Assembly: GCF_050589685.1 (NCBI RefSeq)
Contig: NZ_JBNGOS010000017.1
Coordinates: forward strand, 62,001 to 126,000
Source: Saccharicrinis sp050589685
Lineage (GTDB): Bacteria; Bacteroidota; Bacteroidia; Bacteroidales; Marinilabiliaceae
Reading direction: 5' to 3'
DNA length: 64,000 nt
Shown here: piece by piece, positions 19,498 to 29,341 of the stretch
How positions within the stretch are numbered: position 1 is the first letter of the stretch
Layout: every line of letters starts with the position of its first letter
Program-made: the position numbers and the translations under genes
Notes under the pieces: generated by a model
Databases searched by the model: none
Told to the model about the DNA's origin: nothing
The model's input: only the letters and a program-made list of their open reading frames with translations

Positions 19498-20655
19498 TTA
19501 AAACGCCTCACTAATAGACACATACAAACCTTGATTGTCTTTGCCGAAACCATAATCTATCCGAACATTTAGCCGGGGTTGGATTTCATATCTGATCCCG
19601 GCCCCAAAATTCGCCAGCCAATGATCCATCTGTCGGTATGCAGGCGCTACAGAACCTAATCCTATCCAGCCAACAACTCCAAACGGGCTTTCATAATTAC
19701 CTTTTCGGTTTATCCTGCGTCTTTCAAACATATGCCTGTATTCCATAATCCCGAAAAGCATTGACTTATCCCTAAACCTTCCTTTTTGATATCCACGGAG
19801 GTCGAACATGGTTCCCAAATGCGGTAGTTCAGTCCAAGGCACCGCACCATCTGCATACTCAGTTTTTACCTGCATGGCCAGCGTTTTTCTATATTCTATT
19901 GGAAAGTACTTTCTGGCATCCAAGGTTAATTTGTTGAATTCATACCCCGATATATTGATGATTTTATTATATTCGGAGAAAGCTACACTTAGCAAGCCGC
20001 CTTTATGCGCATTCTGAACATTATCGCGACTATCATATTCCAGAATAAAACCTAAACCTACGTTTGAAATATCTGCGCCATACTGCTTTACATACGTTTC
20101 TGCCTTCATATAATCATTGAGCTCGGTAGCCTTCGTCTCATTTATATCATACGTTAAGCCCACAAAAAAGCGGTTTGTTACCTTGCGGACAATCTTACCC
20201 TCTAACGACCACCATCGGCGATGATAATTGGTAGTTTGATCAGCACTCGAAGTTCGGTTCCCCACATCATATCCTACCCCCCAATAATTATCAGGCATAT
20301 CTCTGAAATAAAAACGAGACAACACCCTCAACTTATCGTCTTTACCATATATATAAGGAAATACAGAAATTGACATGGAATTATTGGTACTATAACCAAT
20401 CGAGAAAGGAATACTTGACCGCCCCAGCATAGGATTATCCGGCTGCACCTTAAATGATATCAATGCCCCTGCCGTTACCATCAATTCCAGCTCGGGAGAA
20501 TAGGATGGTGCAATATATGGCGTAAACATCAAGTTCTGAACCGAACTGGAGCTTGTTAAAGAATCCCGCTCCGTTTGTGCCCCCACTGAAATACAGAATC
20601 CACTCCAAACGCCGAAACATGAAATAAAAAGACTAATTATTCTAAAAAAAGACAT
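19498..20655 (-). CDS. Omp85/BamA-TamA-like outer-membrane beta-barrel protein
   Basis: From ATG 20655 (M-S-F-F-R) the product is 385 residues: signal peptide ending V-G-A-Q, then a beta-barrel rich in alternating hydrophobic strands and ending in Phe (S-E-A-F). The segment D-S-R-D-N and the L-R-G-Y-Q-K-G-R-F-R-D-K stretch match the Omp85 lid-loop signature (V-R-G-F/Y). There is no room for POTRA domains, so it is the barrel-only type. Its role (assembly, transport or surface antigen) is not known. Confidence 0.7.
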   Translation of the reverse strand: MSFFRIISLFISCFGVWSGFCISVGAQTERDSLTSSSSVQNLMFTPYIAPSYSPELELMVTAGALISFKVQPDNPMLGRSSIPFSIGYSTNNSMSISVFPYIYGKDDKLRVLSRFYFRDMPDNYWGVGYDVGNRTSSADQTTNYHRRWWSLEGKIVRKVTNRFFVGLTYDINETKATELNDYMKAETYVKQYGADISNVGLGFILEYDSRDNVQNAHKGGLLSVAFSEYNKIINISGYEFNKLTLDARKYFPIEYRKTLAMQVKTEYADGAVPWTELPHLGTMFDLRGYQKGRFRDKSMLFGIMEYRHMFERRRINRKGNYESPFGVVGWIGLGSVAPAYRQMDHWLANFGAGIRYEIQPRLNVRIDYGFGKDNQGLYVSISEAF

Positions 20656-21271
20656 TTCCTCAACCAAATAAACCAAACAGCCGCAAGATACACATTTCAA
20701 ATATTGTGGTTATAATAAAGTCCATAATAAGACAAAAATCATTTAAACAAGGCGTCACAAATACTCCTTTTCTCTCGGAAATTAAAGCTCAACCCTCTCC
20801 AACATAAGCAGATAAACTAACACTACGGCCTCACCTGACTTCTCAAGGCAAACCTTTTTCGACCGCCTCTCCTACTCCCATTTAATATGTCAGTGAGACC
20901 TCCCGAGGCAAGGCAAACAACTTTCATTCCATGTACCTTTTTTTTTACACCATAAAATCCGTGTAGTTTCCGACTTTGTTTAGCGTGGCATACCCATTCC
21001 ATCGGGTATGTCTGATAATGTTATGCACAAAGCGGGACGGGCTGATTTGTGCCTGGGGTCGGGATAATGCGTATAGACCCCCTTTAGATTCCGCCTCTCG
21101 ATGAACTCGGTTGCCTTCGGCCAATCAATGCCACTGCCAACCCTCATCGTATACTTTCACTTCCCAATTAGTTACCATGTGCGACTCATAACAAAAAACC
21201 TGTAAGGGTATAAATCCGTACAGACAATTTAAATAAAATCGCTCAACAATAAAACAAATGTACTTATAGCA
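20656..21271. other. GC-richer, non-coding-looking remnant, possibly group II intron debris
   Basis: Between about 20800 and 21190 composition shifts to GC-rich with many short complementary blocks (for example TACCCATTCC / GGGTATG). No frame is longer than about 55 codons; the best one is minus strand 21147-20980. On the minus strand the run ending in A-G-A-A-G-T-C-A-G-G-T-G-A-G-G-C-C-G-T-A-G resembles leaders I recall ahead of group II intron reverse transcriptases, but no reverse transcriptase and no clear domain V follow. I therefore call it a possible remnant only. Confidence 0.3.
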
Positions 21272-21787
21272 CTATCTTTTAATTTCATTATTATCTTTTA
21301 CAATATAAATCCCTTTTTGCAGGTCAAGAATTTTATTATTTGATATTTCATTAACTAAGCCACTTTCAACCAAAGTTTCACTTAGGTTATAAATTGTTTT
21401 TGTTTTAAAAGCATTAATATACTATTGATTTACAATACTATATACCTAGTTGACTCCTCTACCCAATCACTATCCGTAGTTGTTTTTTCAATTAATTCTA
21501 AATCATCCAAGTACATCACCAAGGAACCTACTGCTGCCTCAATTTGTGTTTGTTTAACAATAGGTTGCACAGAAACACCAGCAGCATCCCCTGCAGTTAA
21601 ACTTCCATCTGCCGCGTATTCAAACTGGACCTGTCGCCAGGTATTTAAGGGATTGCTTATTCAAGCCCGTCTTACCAATATTTAAAACCTTGTGTATCAT
21701 CTTCTCCCCAAGTAGCGTTGGCTGCCTTTAAAGTTGATACTTGAATGCAAATAATCCTAACAGTAAAAAGTAAATGTTTTTCATCAT
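21272..21787 (-). pseudogene. Decayed T9SS-exported carbohydrate-binding protein
   Basis: Reading the minus strand from ATG 21787 gives a signal peptide (M-M-K-N-I-Y-F-L-L-L-G-L-F-A). After a frameshift comes S-T-L-K-A-A-N-A-T-W-G-E-D-D-T-Q-G-F. Another frame then gives W-R-Q-V-Q-F-E-Y-A-A-D-G and later V-G-S-L-V-M-Y-L-D-D-L-E-L, the end of a CBM4/9-like beta-sandwich, with a stop at 21430. Past that stop, a third stretch reads T-I-Y-N-L-S-E-T-L-V-E-S-G and L-Q-K-G-I-Y-I-V-K, a type A T9SS sorting tail ending at 21272. At least two frameshifts and a stop break it, and the catalytic middle is missing. Confidence 0.7.
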
Positions 21788-21860
21788 CAATAAAGTTTTA
21801 AAAGTAAATAACCATTACAATTAACTCGGATAAAAACTGATTCAGGAAATTATTGGGAGC

Positions 21861-21929
21861 ATAAAAGGGGAATATTTTTGCCTGACAATGGGTATCAATT
21901 TGTTGATAATTGCTAAATCCCCCTTTTAT
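21861..21929. promoter_or_regulatory. Spaced inverted pair upstream of the GH16 gene
   Basis: ATAAAAGGGG (21861-21870) and CCCCTTTTAT (21920-21929) are perfect 10-bp complements 49 bp apart, 75 bp before the GH16 start. They could be paired regulator half-sites or a long hairpin. The rest of the 216-bp spacer has no gene. Confidence 0.35.
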
Positions 21930-22003
21930 AAGATCATTTTATTCGCAGAAATGATAAACGTAACATGTAACTTGTACACGTAAAATATAACAATCTACAT
22001 AGT

Positions 22004-23872
22004 ATGAGAACACCACTACTTTTTTTAAGCTTTTTCCTTTTAACCATAGCATGTTTTGCCAATCCCCCCAAACCCCCCATCGGTAAAAGGTGGGCAATAA
22101 ATCCCTTGTACTCGGATGAGTTTAACGGTACCGAACTTGATTTGAACAAGTGGTACAACTACCATCCCACATGGGTAGGCAGGCCTCCCGGCTTATTTAT
22201 GGAATCGCAAATTAAGGTTGAAGATGGTTACCTTAAGATTTGGGGCGAAAAAATGGATGAGGAAGTGATTGTAAATGGCAACGCCTTCAACATTAAGTGC
22301 GGAGCCGTTATTTCACGTAAACAGACTGCCCACTATGGATATTACGAGTGTAAGTTCAAAGCCAACAAAACCACTTTATCCTCTACCTTCTGGTTTTCGA
22401 ACCGTAAAAACTTTGATGGTCCTGAAGAATGTAACGACAAATATTCGCAAGAATGGGACATTCAGGAATGTATTGGCCGAGAGGGCGATTTTGACGGTAG
22501 CTGGTTTGCCAAAGGTATGCACAGCAATGCACATTTATGGTATACCGACTGTGAAGGAACAAGACACGACTACAGAGCTACCGAGGCCAGGTTCGAAGAT
22601 ACTCAATTAGCCAGCGAAGACTTTAATATTTATGGTGGGTGGTGGAAAGATGCCAACTCTGCCACGTACTACTACAACAATGGCGAACCACTAGACCAAA
22701 CATTTTATGATCAGGTATTAGACAAGCCATTTTCAAATCCAATGGGAATGAATTTGGTGGTAGAGACCTATCCTTTTCCTTGGATTGAGCTGCCTAACGA
22801 CGAGGAACTGGCTGATCCTGATAAAAATGGCACCCTCTACGATTGGGTAAGGGCATATGTTCTGGTTGATGCTTTTGAGCCATATATTACAGAAGAAGAG
22901 CCTCTTATTAAAAATGGAGATTTCGAAACGGGAGACCTAAGCGGATGGATTGGCTGGGGTAGTCCCGGTGCGGCAATAACGGACAATACAGTACATATTG
23001 CCAACGGAACATATGCATGTAGAATAGTTGGAGGAGGTGCTCCAGAACAAATACTTGATCTAAAACCTAATACCGATTATACCATAACTTGCAATGCAAA
23101 AGCTGTAACTGGATCAATAACCCTGGGTGTTAAAGACAATGGTTCCGGAGAGAAAATTAACGGTGTTGAAGTAACAGGAACCGATTACCAGCCTTATACG
23201 TTAAAATTTAATTCGGGAAACTATGCGGTAAAGCTATATTATTATGCGCAAGCCAACGAAGAGGGTTATATTGACGATATTATGGTTGAAGAAGATAATC
23301 CCGCCCCACCTGTTGAAGTAGAACCATTAGCATTATACGACGAAAACGTTACATTGAACCCTAATTTTTCCCAGGATTGGACAAAACAGGAAGTTTCTAT
23401 ACCATTGGTGTTTCAGGCCAACCAAGATAGGGAAATGCATCTAAAACTTAAAAATAGTGATGACATTGTTGTGTCAGATACCGTGCTGACTGCTTATGCC
23501 GGATATGCTAATGCCGTTGTCAATATTAAAGTGGATTCTGTACTGACCAAAGGTGCTTATTCCTTATACTCGGATATCAGACCTATCGATGGTTTGGAAA
23601 GTGATATTATTTACACCGAATCCATTTCTTTAAACGATGTTTCTGTTAGATCAACTAAAGCTGAGACTTTAAAAGTATATCCTTCCCCAGCATCTAATTT
23701 ATTGCACATCAATGGCATTCAGGTTGGCACTCAATATAACATTTATGATATGAAAGGTATTTTAGTAGACTCAGAACCATACAATGGTGAGCCAATCCTA
23801 ATTAGCGACTTAAAACCAGGCATGTATATTATTGGGATTAATGAGCGAAAAGGGCGGTTTGTTAAGCGGTAA
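22004..23872 (+). CDS. T9SS-secreted GH16 endo-galactanase (agarase/porphyranase type) with CBM
   Basis: The product has 622 residues. Signal peptide is residues 1-19. The GH16 jelly roll spans about 25-300, with catalytic motif E-W-D-I-Q-E: nucleophile Glu150, Asp152, acid/base Glu155. Segment W-V-G-R-P-P-G-L-F resembles agarase/porphyranase members rather than laminarinases. A CBM4/9-like domain lies at about 303-440, an Ig-like linker domain at about 447-550, and a type A T9SS sorting domain at about 555-622 ending G-M-Y-I-I-G-I-N. It should be displayed on or released from the cell and make the first cuts in a galactan. Exact substrate is inference. It is the only plus-strand enzyme of the PUL, next to the pseudogene. 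Confidence 0.88.
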   Translation: MRTPLLFLSFFLLTIACFANPPKPPIGKRWAINPLYSDEFNGTELDLNKWYNYHPTWVGRPPGLFMESQIKVEDGYLKIWGEKMDEEVIVNGNAFNIKCGAVISRKQTAHYGYYECKFKANKTTLSSTFWFSNRKNFDGPEECNDKYSQEWDIQECIGREGDFDGSWFAKGMHSNAHLWYTDCEGTRHDYRATEARFEDTQLASEDFNIYGGWWKDANSATYYYNNGEPLDQTFYDQVLDKPFSNPMGMNLVVETYPFPWIELPNDEELADPDKNGTLYDWVRAYVLVDAFEPYITEEEPLIKNGDFETGDLSGWIGWGSPGAAITDNTVHIANGTYACRIVGGGAPEQILDLKPNTDYTITCNAKAVTGSITLGVKDNGSGEKINGVEVTGTDYQPYTLKFNSGNYAVKLYYYAQANEEGYIDDIMVEEDNPAPPVEVEPLALYDENVTLNPNFSQDWTKQEVSIPLVFQANQDREMHLKLKNSDDIVVSDTVLTAYAGYANAVVNIKVDSVLTKGAYSLYSDIRPIDGLESDIIYTESISLNDVSVRSTKAETLKVYPSPASNLLHINGIQVGTQYNIYDMKGILVDSEPYNGEPILISDLKPGMYIIGINERKGRFVKR

Positions 23873-24001
23873 AGAGAAGTGAGCATAATGCACTAACATA
23901 CAATCCTTAAATGTACAAATCCCTTGGGAGGTTTAATTCTTCTAGGGGGTTTTTAGTTGTTATATTGTAATACTGACCTCACATTCCTTTGAATACGAAC
24001 A

Positions 24002-24036
24002 ATAAGAGGTTAACCCAAATTTGGCTAACCTCTTAT
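24002..24036. terminator. Inverted repeat between convergent GH16 and beta-helix genes
   Basis: ATAAGAGGTTA (24002-24012) pairs perfectly with TAACCTCTTAT (24026-24036); the loop contains a further palindrome, CCAAATTTGG. It sits between two converging stop codons, so a bidirectional terminator is likely, though the T-tract is poor. Confidence 0.5.
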
Positions 24037-24056
24037 GTTGTTTCCTAAATATGATA

Positions 24057-25259
24057 TTATTTCACCATCCTAAAGCTACCCTCAACCTCCTCAATTACTG
24101 GTTTTACATAGGCATTGTCCTTAATAATTGAGTTTTCATTTCCTCCACGGTCGCTTACACCTTCTTTGCTGGAACTATGGTACATGGCATTTTGCGATAT
24201 CACACAACCATTTAGGTTTTTGGCAATGATACCATAAAAAGGATAAGGGTACTCAAACTTGTATTCTTTACGGTTATACCAGCCCCATATGGTATTTCCG
24301 GTTACAGAGGCACCATTAATGTTTTCGAGCCATATTTGGGAACAATGATCATCTTTGGCATCCACTCCGTTACTTCGAAGGAGATTACCACTTACAGCAT
24401 GGGCTGTTCCATTACTTATTTTAATGCCTGGTCCAAAATTATGATCTATGGCACAACCTGTTATTTGCATGGAGTTGGAACCGTTTAAATACACACCTCC
24501 GCTTTTATTCCACTCAATACGGTTGGCCGTAACCATTACCGATGCCGTTCCAAAGAACTTTAAATCTTTAATCTCCTCTTTTGTCATTCCTTCGGCAGGA
24601 GTACCACGGGCAAACAGTCCAAACCCCTTATTAGCTGTCAACTGGTTATCGATTACCCAGCCATCATAACCTCCTGTCAAATCGATGCCATGCTCCCCGT
24701 TAAACATCAGTAAACAACGACGCACACCAAATACCCATGAACGCTCTAACCGAATACCTGAACCACTAAAATGTTGTATACGGCAATCTTCGATACAATT
24801 GTTTTGTTCACATTCGGAATGACGTGCATAGACCCCGTGCATCCCATCGCCCAGTTTTTTCCCATCAAGGGTTAGTCCAAAAACTCGGATTCCCCGGTTG
24901 CTTCCTAAATCAAGCAAAGCCCTGGCATCGCCCGACAGCGCCGTTAAAATGGTTTTCCCAATATAATCCGGGTCTCTTTTATCCTTATTGGCATAACTCC
25001 AGGCTGAATACCCAAGCAAGGTAATATGACCAGGAACCGTTACCGGATGTATGCCGTAATTACCCTGTGGAAAGTAAACTGTTCCTTCCGATTTTGTGGC
25101 TGCTTCCATAGCCATAAGCAAAGCAGGCGTATCATCTGTTTTCCCATCTCCTTTGGCACCAAAATCTTTGATGTTGAGGAAGGGTGATTGTTGGGCATAA
25201 GTTAGCATTGTGAAACCGCACAGCAATACGGCAACTATAAATGTGGTTTTAATTTTCAT
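24057..25259 (-). CDS. Secreted right-handed beta-helix protein (pectate-lyase-superfamily fold)
   Basis: ATG 25259 (M-K-I-K-T-T) is preferred over the longer frame to 25325, because the extra codons would overlap the 46-bp palindrome. The product has 400 residues: signal peptide ending Y-A-Q, then the I-K-D-F-G-A-K-G-D-G-K-T-D-D-T motif typical of pectate_lyase_3/GH28-like helices, then repeated beta-helix coils with N-x-I and G-I-x-L patterns. No catalytic triad could be assigned, so lyase, glycosidase or epimerase are all possible. It is the promoter-distal minus-strand gene of the PUL, with the palindrome 45 bp upstream. Confidence 0.7.
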   Translation of the reverse strand: MKIKTTFIVAVLLCGFTMLTYAQQSPFLNIKDFGAKGDGKTDDTPALLMAMEAATKSEGTVYFPQGNYGIHPVTVPGHITLLGYSAWSYANKDKRDPDYIGKTILTALSGDARALLDLGSNRGIRVFGLTLDGKKLGDGMHGVYARHSECEQNNCIEDCRIQHFSGSGIRLERSWVFGVRRCLLMFNGEHGIDLTGGYDGWVIDNQLTANKGFGLFARGTPAEGMTKEEIKDLKFFGTASVMVTANRIEWNKSGGVYLNGSNSMQITGCAIDHNFGPGIKISNGTAHAVSGNLLRSNGVDAKDDHCSQIWLENINGASVTGNTIWGWYNRKEYKFEYPYPFYGIIAKNLNGCVISQNAMYHSSSKEGVSDRGGNENSIIKDNAYVKPVIEEVEGSFRMVK

Positions 25260-25303
25260 GATTTGTATTGATTTATTGTGAATGTAGGATGTTTGTCTTT
25301 TTT

Positions 25304-25349
25304 CCGATGCTAAGCTCCCTTGCATATTTCAACAATTTGTAATGCGTCG
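25304..25349. repeat. 46-bp imperfect palindrome, copy D
   Basis: CCGATGC at 25304 faces AATTTGTAATGCGTCG ending at 25349. It matches the palindromes at 39821, 48476 and 54688 in arm sequence and length. It lies 45 bp upstream of the beta-helix gene start. The remaining 350 bp of this spacer up to 25700 is AT-rich with no gene. Confidence 0.5.
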
Positions 25350-25701
25350 TTTTTTTTATGCCACTACACCAAGGGCTGCGCTACATTTTATCCCTTTGGG
25401 TAGACAGTGCAAAAACGAACAAAAAGCTTTTGCAATTGAGAACCTTCTTTTGCCTTACCAGACAGGTTTTCTTTTTCTTTAAGATTATTGCTTCGTTTGG
25501 ATGAATTATTTCATTCATTTTGCACAACCTACCCTTTGAGGCTCTATATCTATCTTTAGATATACTCGTATTTACAGACTATCTCAAACAGACACTATAA
25601 TATTACTTACTACTATATAAGGTATAATGTTTGACAATAAATTGTATTAGAATAATACATATGCAAACTTTATAGTCTTTGGTTTCTAATGTCTCGAATG
25701 A

Positions 25702-25736
25702 ACACTGATTACCGATTACTGTTTACTGAATCACCG
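25702..25736. repeat. Heptanucleotide array abutting a sulfatase stop codon
   Basis: Units ACACTGA, TTACCGA, TTACTGT, TTACTGA and ATCACCG are in 7-nt register. The array continues into the last codons of the sulfatase gene, whose stop is at 25723-25725. Confidence 0.5.
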
Positions 25737-27597
25737 GCACTAACTCTTCCGGAATATCTAACCTTTTGTCATCTGCCCCTCCTGCAAAATTACTGACGGC
25801 ATAACTGTTAGGCTTGGCCCAATCTACCTCAACACGCCCATCACCCAATACAATATTACCAAGTTTTTTACGGAACCAATCTGCCAACACAATATAATCC
25901 TTATGGTTAGCCAGGTTTACTTTTTCCAACGGATCCACACGTAAATCGTAGAGGGCCATATCTGCTTTAGGACGGTCGCAAGTTAAAGCCCACTGAATAT
26001 CTTTATTCACATTATCAGCACTGGCAAAGTCCCAACGGTCGCGTGTTCGCATGCTAAAAGCAAAATTTTCGCTTCGCATATAGGCTCTGTGTCCGCATAC
26101 CACATTTACCTCGCCAATGGCATATTCCCTTTTATTCTTTTCAGGGTTTTCAAGCACTTTAGCCAAATCATAACCATCCAGGTAGTTATATTCCTGGTGC
26201 TTAATATTGATACCTGCTGCAGCCAGCATGGTAGGGCTAAAATCTACAAATTCAATAATATCGTGGTTCACGTTGCCAGCCGGAAAAAGTTTTTTATCCG
26301 AAGAAACGACAATGGCAGCATCATGTATCGATTGTTTCCAGGGACCAAACTTGGCCATGATACCCTGCTCACCCAAATGCCAGCCATGATCACCAACGGT
26401 GAAAATTATCAAATACTCTTGTTTGTTCTTTTTACAATAGTCCTTAAAAGCATCCACTGACTGACCAATTAAAGCGTCTCCATAAGCACAAAATGCATAG
26501 TAGTCGCGGATGGCTTGTAATTTTTCCTGATCTGTAAGTTGATCAGCCTTACATTCGTTATACAAAGTAACCAGCTGTGGTGGGAAGTTTGATAGTTGTT
26601 TGGTACTGAACTCAGGAATATGGTATTTCTTCTTTTTAAATTTATCACGAAATTCTTTGGGTGGCAGAACCGGTGTATGTGGCCATGTGAAACCAATATT
26701 TACCATCAATGGTTTGTTTGAGTTGGCTCCCTGTGCTTTTTTACCCGCTAGTGTTTTAAATCCTCTGTCCTGATTGGACAAATAATTTTTAAACTCCTCT
26801 ACAACTCTACCATCCAGTGTTTTGTTTGTTGTCTGCGGATTCACTCCGCCTAATATCAATCCTTGATTAGGGCGTGTATAGGCACGTAAAATATCAAATT
26901 CTTTTTCGACCTTAGCTTTTAGCAATTGGTCTTTCTCAGGAATTTCTCCATCCCGCTGTTGCTTTCTGTAACTTACTGATTCCCCATTGGGATAAATAAC
27001 GGTTTCATCGGAATAAACCACCTCAAAAATACCATCCGGAAATTCATATTTGCCACCACTGGTATATATACCTCCAAATCCCTGTCGTAATAAATCACGG
27101 CCAAACTGTATGGTATGGTCATAAAAAGCCTTATCGCCACCTTCGCCTTTTATACCCCATCCTGTTTTACCAAACACCGCAGTTCCGTATCCATTTTCTC
27201 TTAATGTTTGAGAAACTGTGGGGCGCACATGATCTGCCTTTTGATGCGATTTAAATTTATAATGTCCGCTTCGAAATGGGTATCGTCCGCTTTGCATTGA
27301 AGCTCTTGAAGGCGTGCACATGGGCGAATTACAAAAAGCATTTGTAAACAGGGTTCCTTCACTGGCCAGCTGGTCTGTATGCGGCGAAGAAACGTACCCC
27401 AGATAACTTTCGCTTTTACCTGTGGTTGCCCGGTTGTAACACTCCAGTGCGTCTGCCCTGTGATCATCGGTGATAATCCACAGGATGTTGGGCTTTTGCG
27501 CTTTGAGCTGACCGGGTAGACAAGTCAGCAAAAGCACAGCAGAGAGCCATGTTATTTTAGGGATGGTGATAAACTTTATGTATCCAGATGTATTCAT
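25723..27597 (-). CDS. S1-family sulfatase
   Basis: The product has 624 residues with a signal peptide ending K-A-Q. The formylglycine motif is M-C-T-P-S-R with Cys94; metal-site residues are D-D-H near residue 44 and a late G-D-H-G-W-H-L-G-E. It hydrolyses a sulfate ester, probably on galactan oligosaccharides, in the periplasm. The usual G-K-W-H-x-G is G-K-T-G-W-G. The protein is longer than typical, with an insert around residues 180-290. It follows the next upstream sulfatase by only 7 bp, so the two are surely cotranscribed. It needs a maturase that is not in the window. Confidence 0.9.
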   Translation of the reverse strand: MNTSGYIKFITIPKITWLSAVLLLTCLPGQLKAQKPNILWIITDDHRADALECYNRATTGKSESYLGYVSSPHTDQLASEGTLFTNAFCNSPMCTPSRASMQSGRYPFRSGHYKFKSHQKADHVRPTVSQTLRENGYGTAVFGKTGWGIKGEGGDKAFYDHTIQFGRDLLRQGFGGIYTSGGKYEFPDGIFEVVYSDETVIYPNGESVSYRKQQRDGEIPEKDQLLKAKVEKEFDILRAYTRPNQGLILGGVNPQTTNKTLDGRVVEEFKNYLSNQDRGFKTLAGKKAQGANSNKPLMVNIGFTWPHTPVLPPKEFRDKFKKKKYHIPEFSTKQLSNFPPQLVTLYNECKADQLTDQEKLQAIRDYYAFCAYGDALIGQSVDAFKDYCKKNKQEYLIIFTVGDHGWHLGEQGIMAKFGPWKQSIHDAAIVVSSDKKLFPAGNVNHDIIEFVDFSPTMLAAAGINIKHQEYNYLDGYDLAKVLENPEKNKREYAIGEVNVVCGHRAYMRSENFAFSMRTRDRWDFASADNVNKDIQWALTCDRPKADMALYDLRVDPLEKVNLANHKDYIVLADWFRKKLGNIVLGDGRVEVDWAKPNSYAVSNFAGGADDKRLDIPEELVPVIQ

Positions 27598-27604
27598 GTA
27601 AATT

Positions 27605-29068
27605 TTATTTTGGATCTATTACCGGTAACTTAAGCACATCAGGCGACGGAATATCAATAGGTCGTCTGAATGGATTTCTATAAGCTGGCATTTCATTTCT
27701 AAAATCAATAAAGGCCTCAAATATTTCTGTCATCACTTCCGGATTTTCTTTCATGACATTGTTTTTTTCGGCAATATCATTTTCCAAATCAAACAAATAG
27801 TGAACACCATCCTCCACTAAAAACTTCCATTTACCCATACGGGCAGCGCCCATGCGGTTGGCATACCAAAACAAAGCTTTATGAGGATCTTCGGTGTAAT
27901 TGCCTTTCAGGTATGGCATTAAGTTAACACCATCCAATGTTGTATTCTCTGGCAGTTTAACATCAGCTGCAGCACACATGGTTGGGTAAATATCCAGGGT
28001 ACTCACAGGTTTCTGGTATTCCACCCCCGATTCCAATTGGCTGGGCCAGCTGATGATATAAGGTATGCGGATTCCGGCTTCCCAAAAATTTCCTTTAAAT
28101 CCGGATAAAGGACCTCTTTGTCCCAACACATGATATGGTGAGTCTTTGGGCCACCATTTAGGAATACTTAGGTGAACGGGATTAGCAGGACCATTATCGC
28201 TTAAAAATACCACGATGGTGTTTTCTCTTAATTTTGATTTATCCAGATAATCAAGAATTCGTCCCACATTATCATCAATGGCCAACACCATGGCTGCATA
28301 TAACTTAGCCGCTTCTGATTGGATATGTGCCACGCGGGGTTTATCTACCTTTTTGGCATGCAGCGGTGTATGCGGAGCATTAAATGCCAGGTAAAAGAAA
28401 AACGGGGTCTCCTTATGTTCATCCATGAACTCAATGCACTGGCGTCCGCATCTATCCGTCAGATATTCTTCTCCTTCTCTTTCCGGCCCCCATTGTGTCA
28501 TGGTCCAGCCTCCTTTGGGTTTTGGGGCTCCGTCAACACCTGCATATTTACCCTTTTCATCGGGGAAATAATGACTGCCGGAGGAAGTGACAGAGAACTG
28601 CTGATTAAAGGTTGTCTTTGGAAAATCTTCCATATTAATTTTACCAGCCATGGCAGTTACATAACCTGCATCCGCAAAAGCCTGATCGATATGTTTATGT
28701 TTCACAGGCACTACACGTTCACTTTCCCTGTGTTTCATGTTCCAGGTATCGTGGTTCCATTGTATGCCAAAACGCTGCTGATAGGTTCCGGTTAACAAAC
28801 CATGACGACTGGGAGAACAAACGGGTGCACTTACATAACCATCTGTAAACTTTACCCCTTCCCGGGCCAGCCTGTCGATATTGGGTGTTTGAAACAAGGT
28901 TCCTCCATAACAGGAAGGATCACCATATCCCACATCATCAACATTGATAATAATTACATTGGGACGTTTTGCTACTTCGGTTTTCTTTTTAGCAGATAAT
29001 GAGGATGATAATAGAATACCTCCAATAATAAATAAGCTCCTAAATATGTTTTTTGCTTTGTTCATCAT
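27605..29068 (-). CDS. S1-family sulfatase (arylsulfatase-type)
   Basis: The product has 487 residues with an N-terminal hydrophobic signal. Motif C-S-P-S-R has Cys84. The N-V-D-D-V-G-Y-G-D metal motif, the P-H-T-P-L-H stretch and F-L-S-D-N-G-P are typical of arylsulfatase/galactosamine-sulfatase-like S1 members. It is the first gene of a two-sulfatase unit. The 273-bp upstream spacer (29069-29341) holds no gene and only a short inverted run (TAGGGT-AATA-ACCCTA). Confidence 0.9.
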   Translation of the reverse strand: MMNKAKNIFRSLFIIGGILLSSSLSAKKKTEVAKRPNVIIINVDDVGYGDPSCYGGTLFQTPNIDRLAREGVKFTDGYVSAPVCSPSRHGLLTGTYQQRFGIQWNHDTWNMKHRESERVVPVKHKHIDQAFADAGYVTAMAGKINMEDFPKTTFNQQFSVTSSGSHYFPDEKGKYAGVDGAPKPKGGWTMTQWGPEREGEEYLTDRCGRQCIEFMDEHKETPFFFYLAFNAPHTPLHAKKVDKPRVAHIQSEAAKLYAAMVLAIDDNVGRILDYLDKSKLRENTIVVFLSDNGPANPVHLSIPKWWPKDSPYHVLGQRGPLSGFKGNFWEAGIRIPYIISWPSQLESGVEYQKPVSTLDIYPTMCAAADVKLPENTTLDGVNLMPYLKGNYTEDPHKALFWYANRMGAARMGKWKFLVEDGVHYLFDLENDIAEKNNVMKENPEVMTEIFEAFIDFRNEMPAYRNPFRRPIDIPSPDVLKLPVIDPK

Positions 29069-29341
29069 TTAAAATTTTAATTACGCACTAAGTAAATGGT
29101 TTGCCACTTATCCATTGGGGGTATTATATATCCAATCATAGGGTAATAACCCTATTTCGGCATAAAATTACAGGCTCATATCTCCTATAAATAAATTCTC
29201 AAGGAATATTTGAGCAGGTATAGCAGGTTATGTTTCTAGAATTTGCTTTGTCATTCAATCAACAATCAAATCTGAACTGGATAATTTAAGTCGTACGCTG
29301 GTTAATTACAAAAACACATCTCATTCGCTACTATGATAACC

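Noticed and set aside
20980..21147. 55-codon minus-strand frame in the GC-rich stretch
   Set aside because: Although its translation looks ordered, no family is recognised and flanking frames are closed; more likely part of a non-coding remnant.
21425..21685. 86-codon plus-strand frame
   Set aside because: It is the complement of the CBM-like and signal-bearing pseudogene read on the minus strand.
28319..28795. 158-codon plus-strand open frame
   Set aside because: It lies antisense within a clear S1 sulfatase gene, with no start context or recognisable product; a shadow frame.
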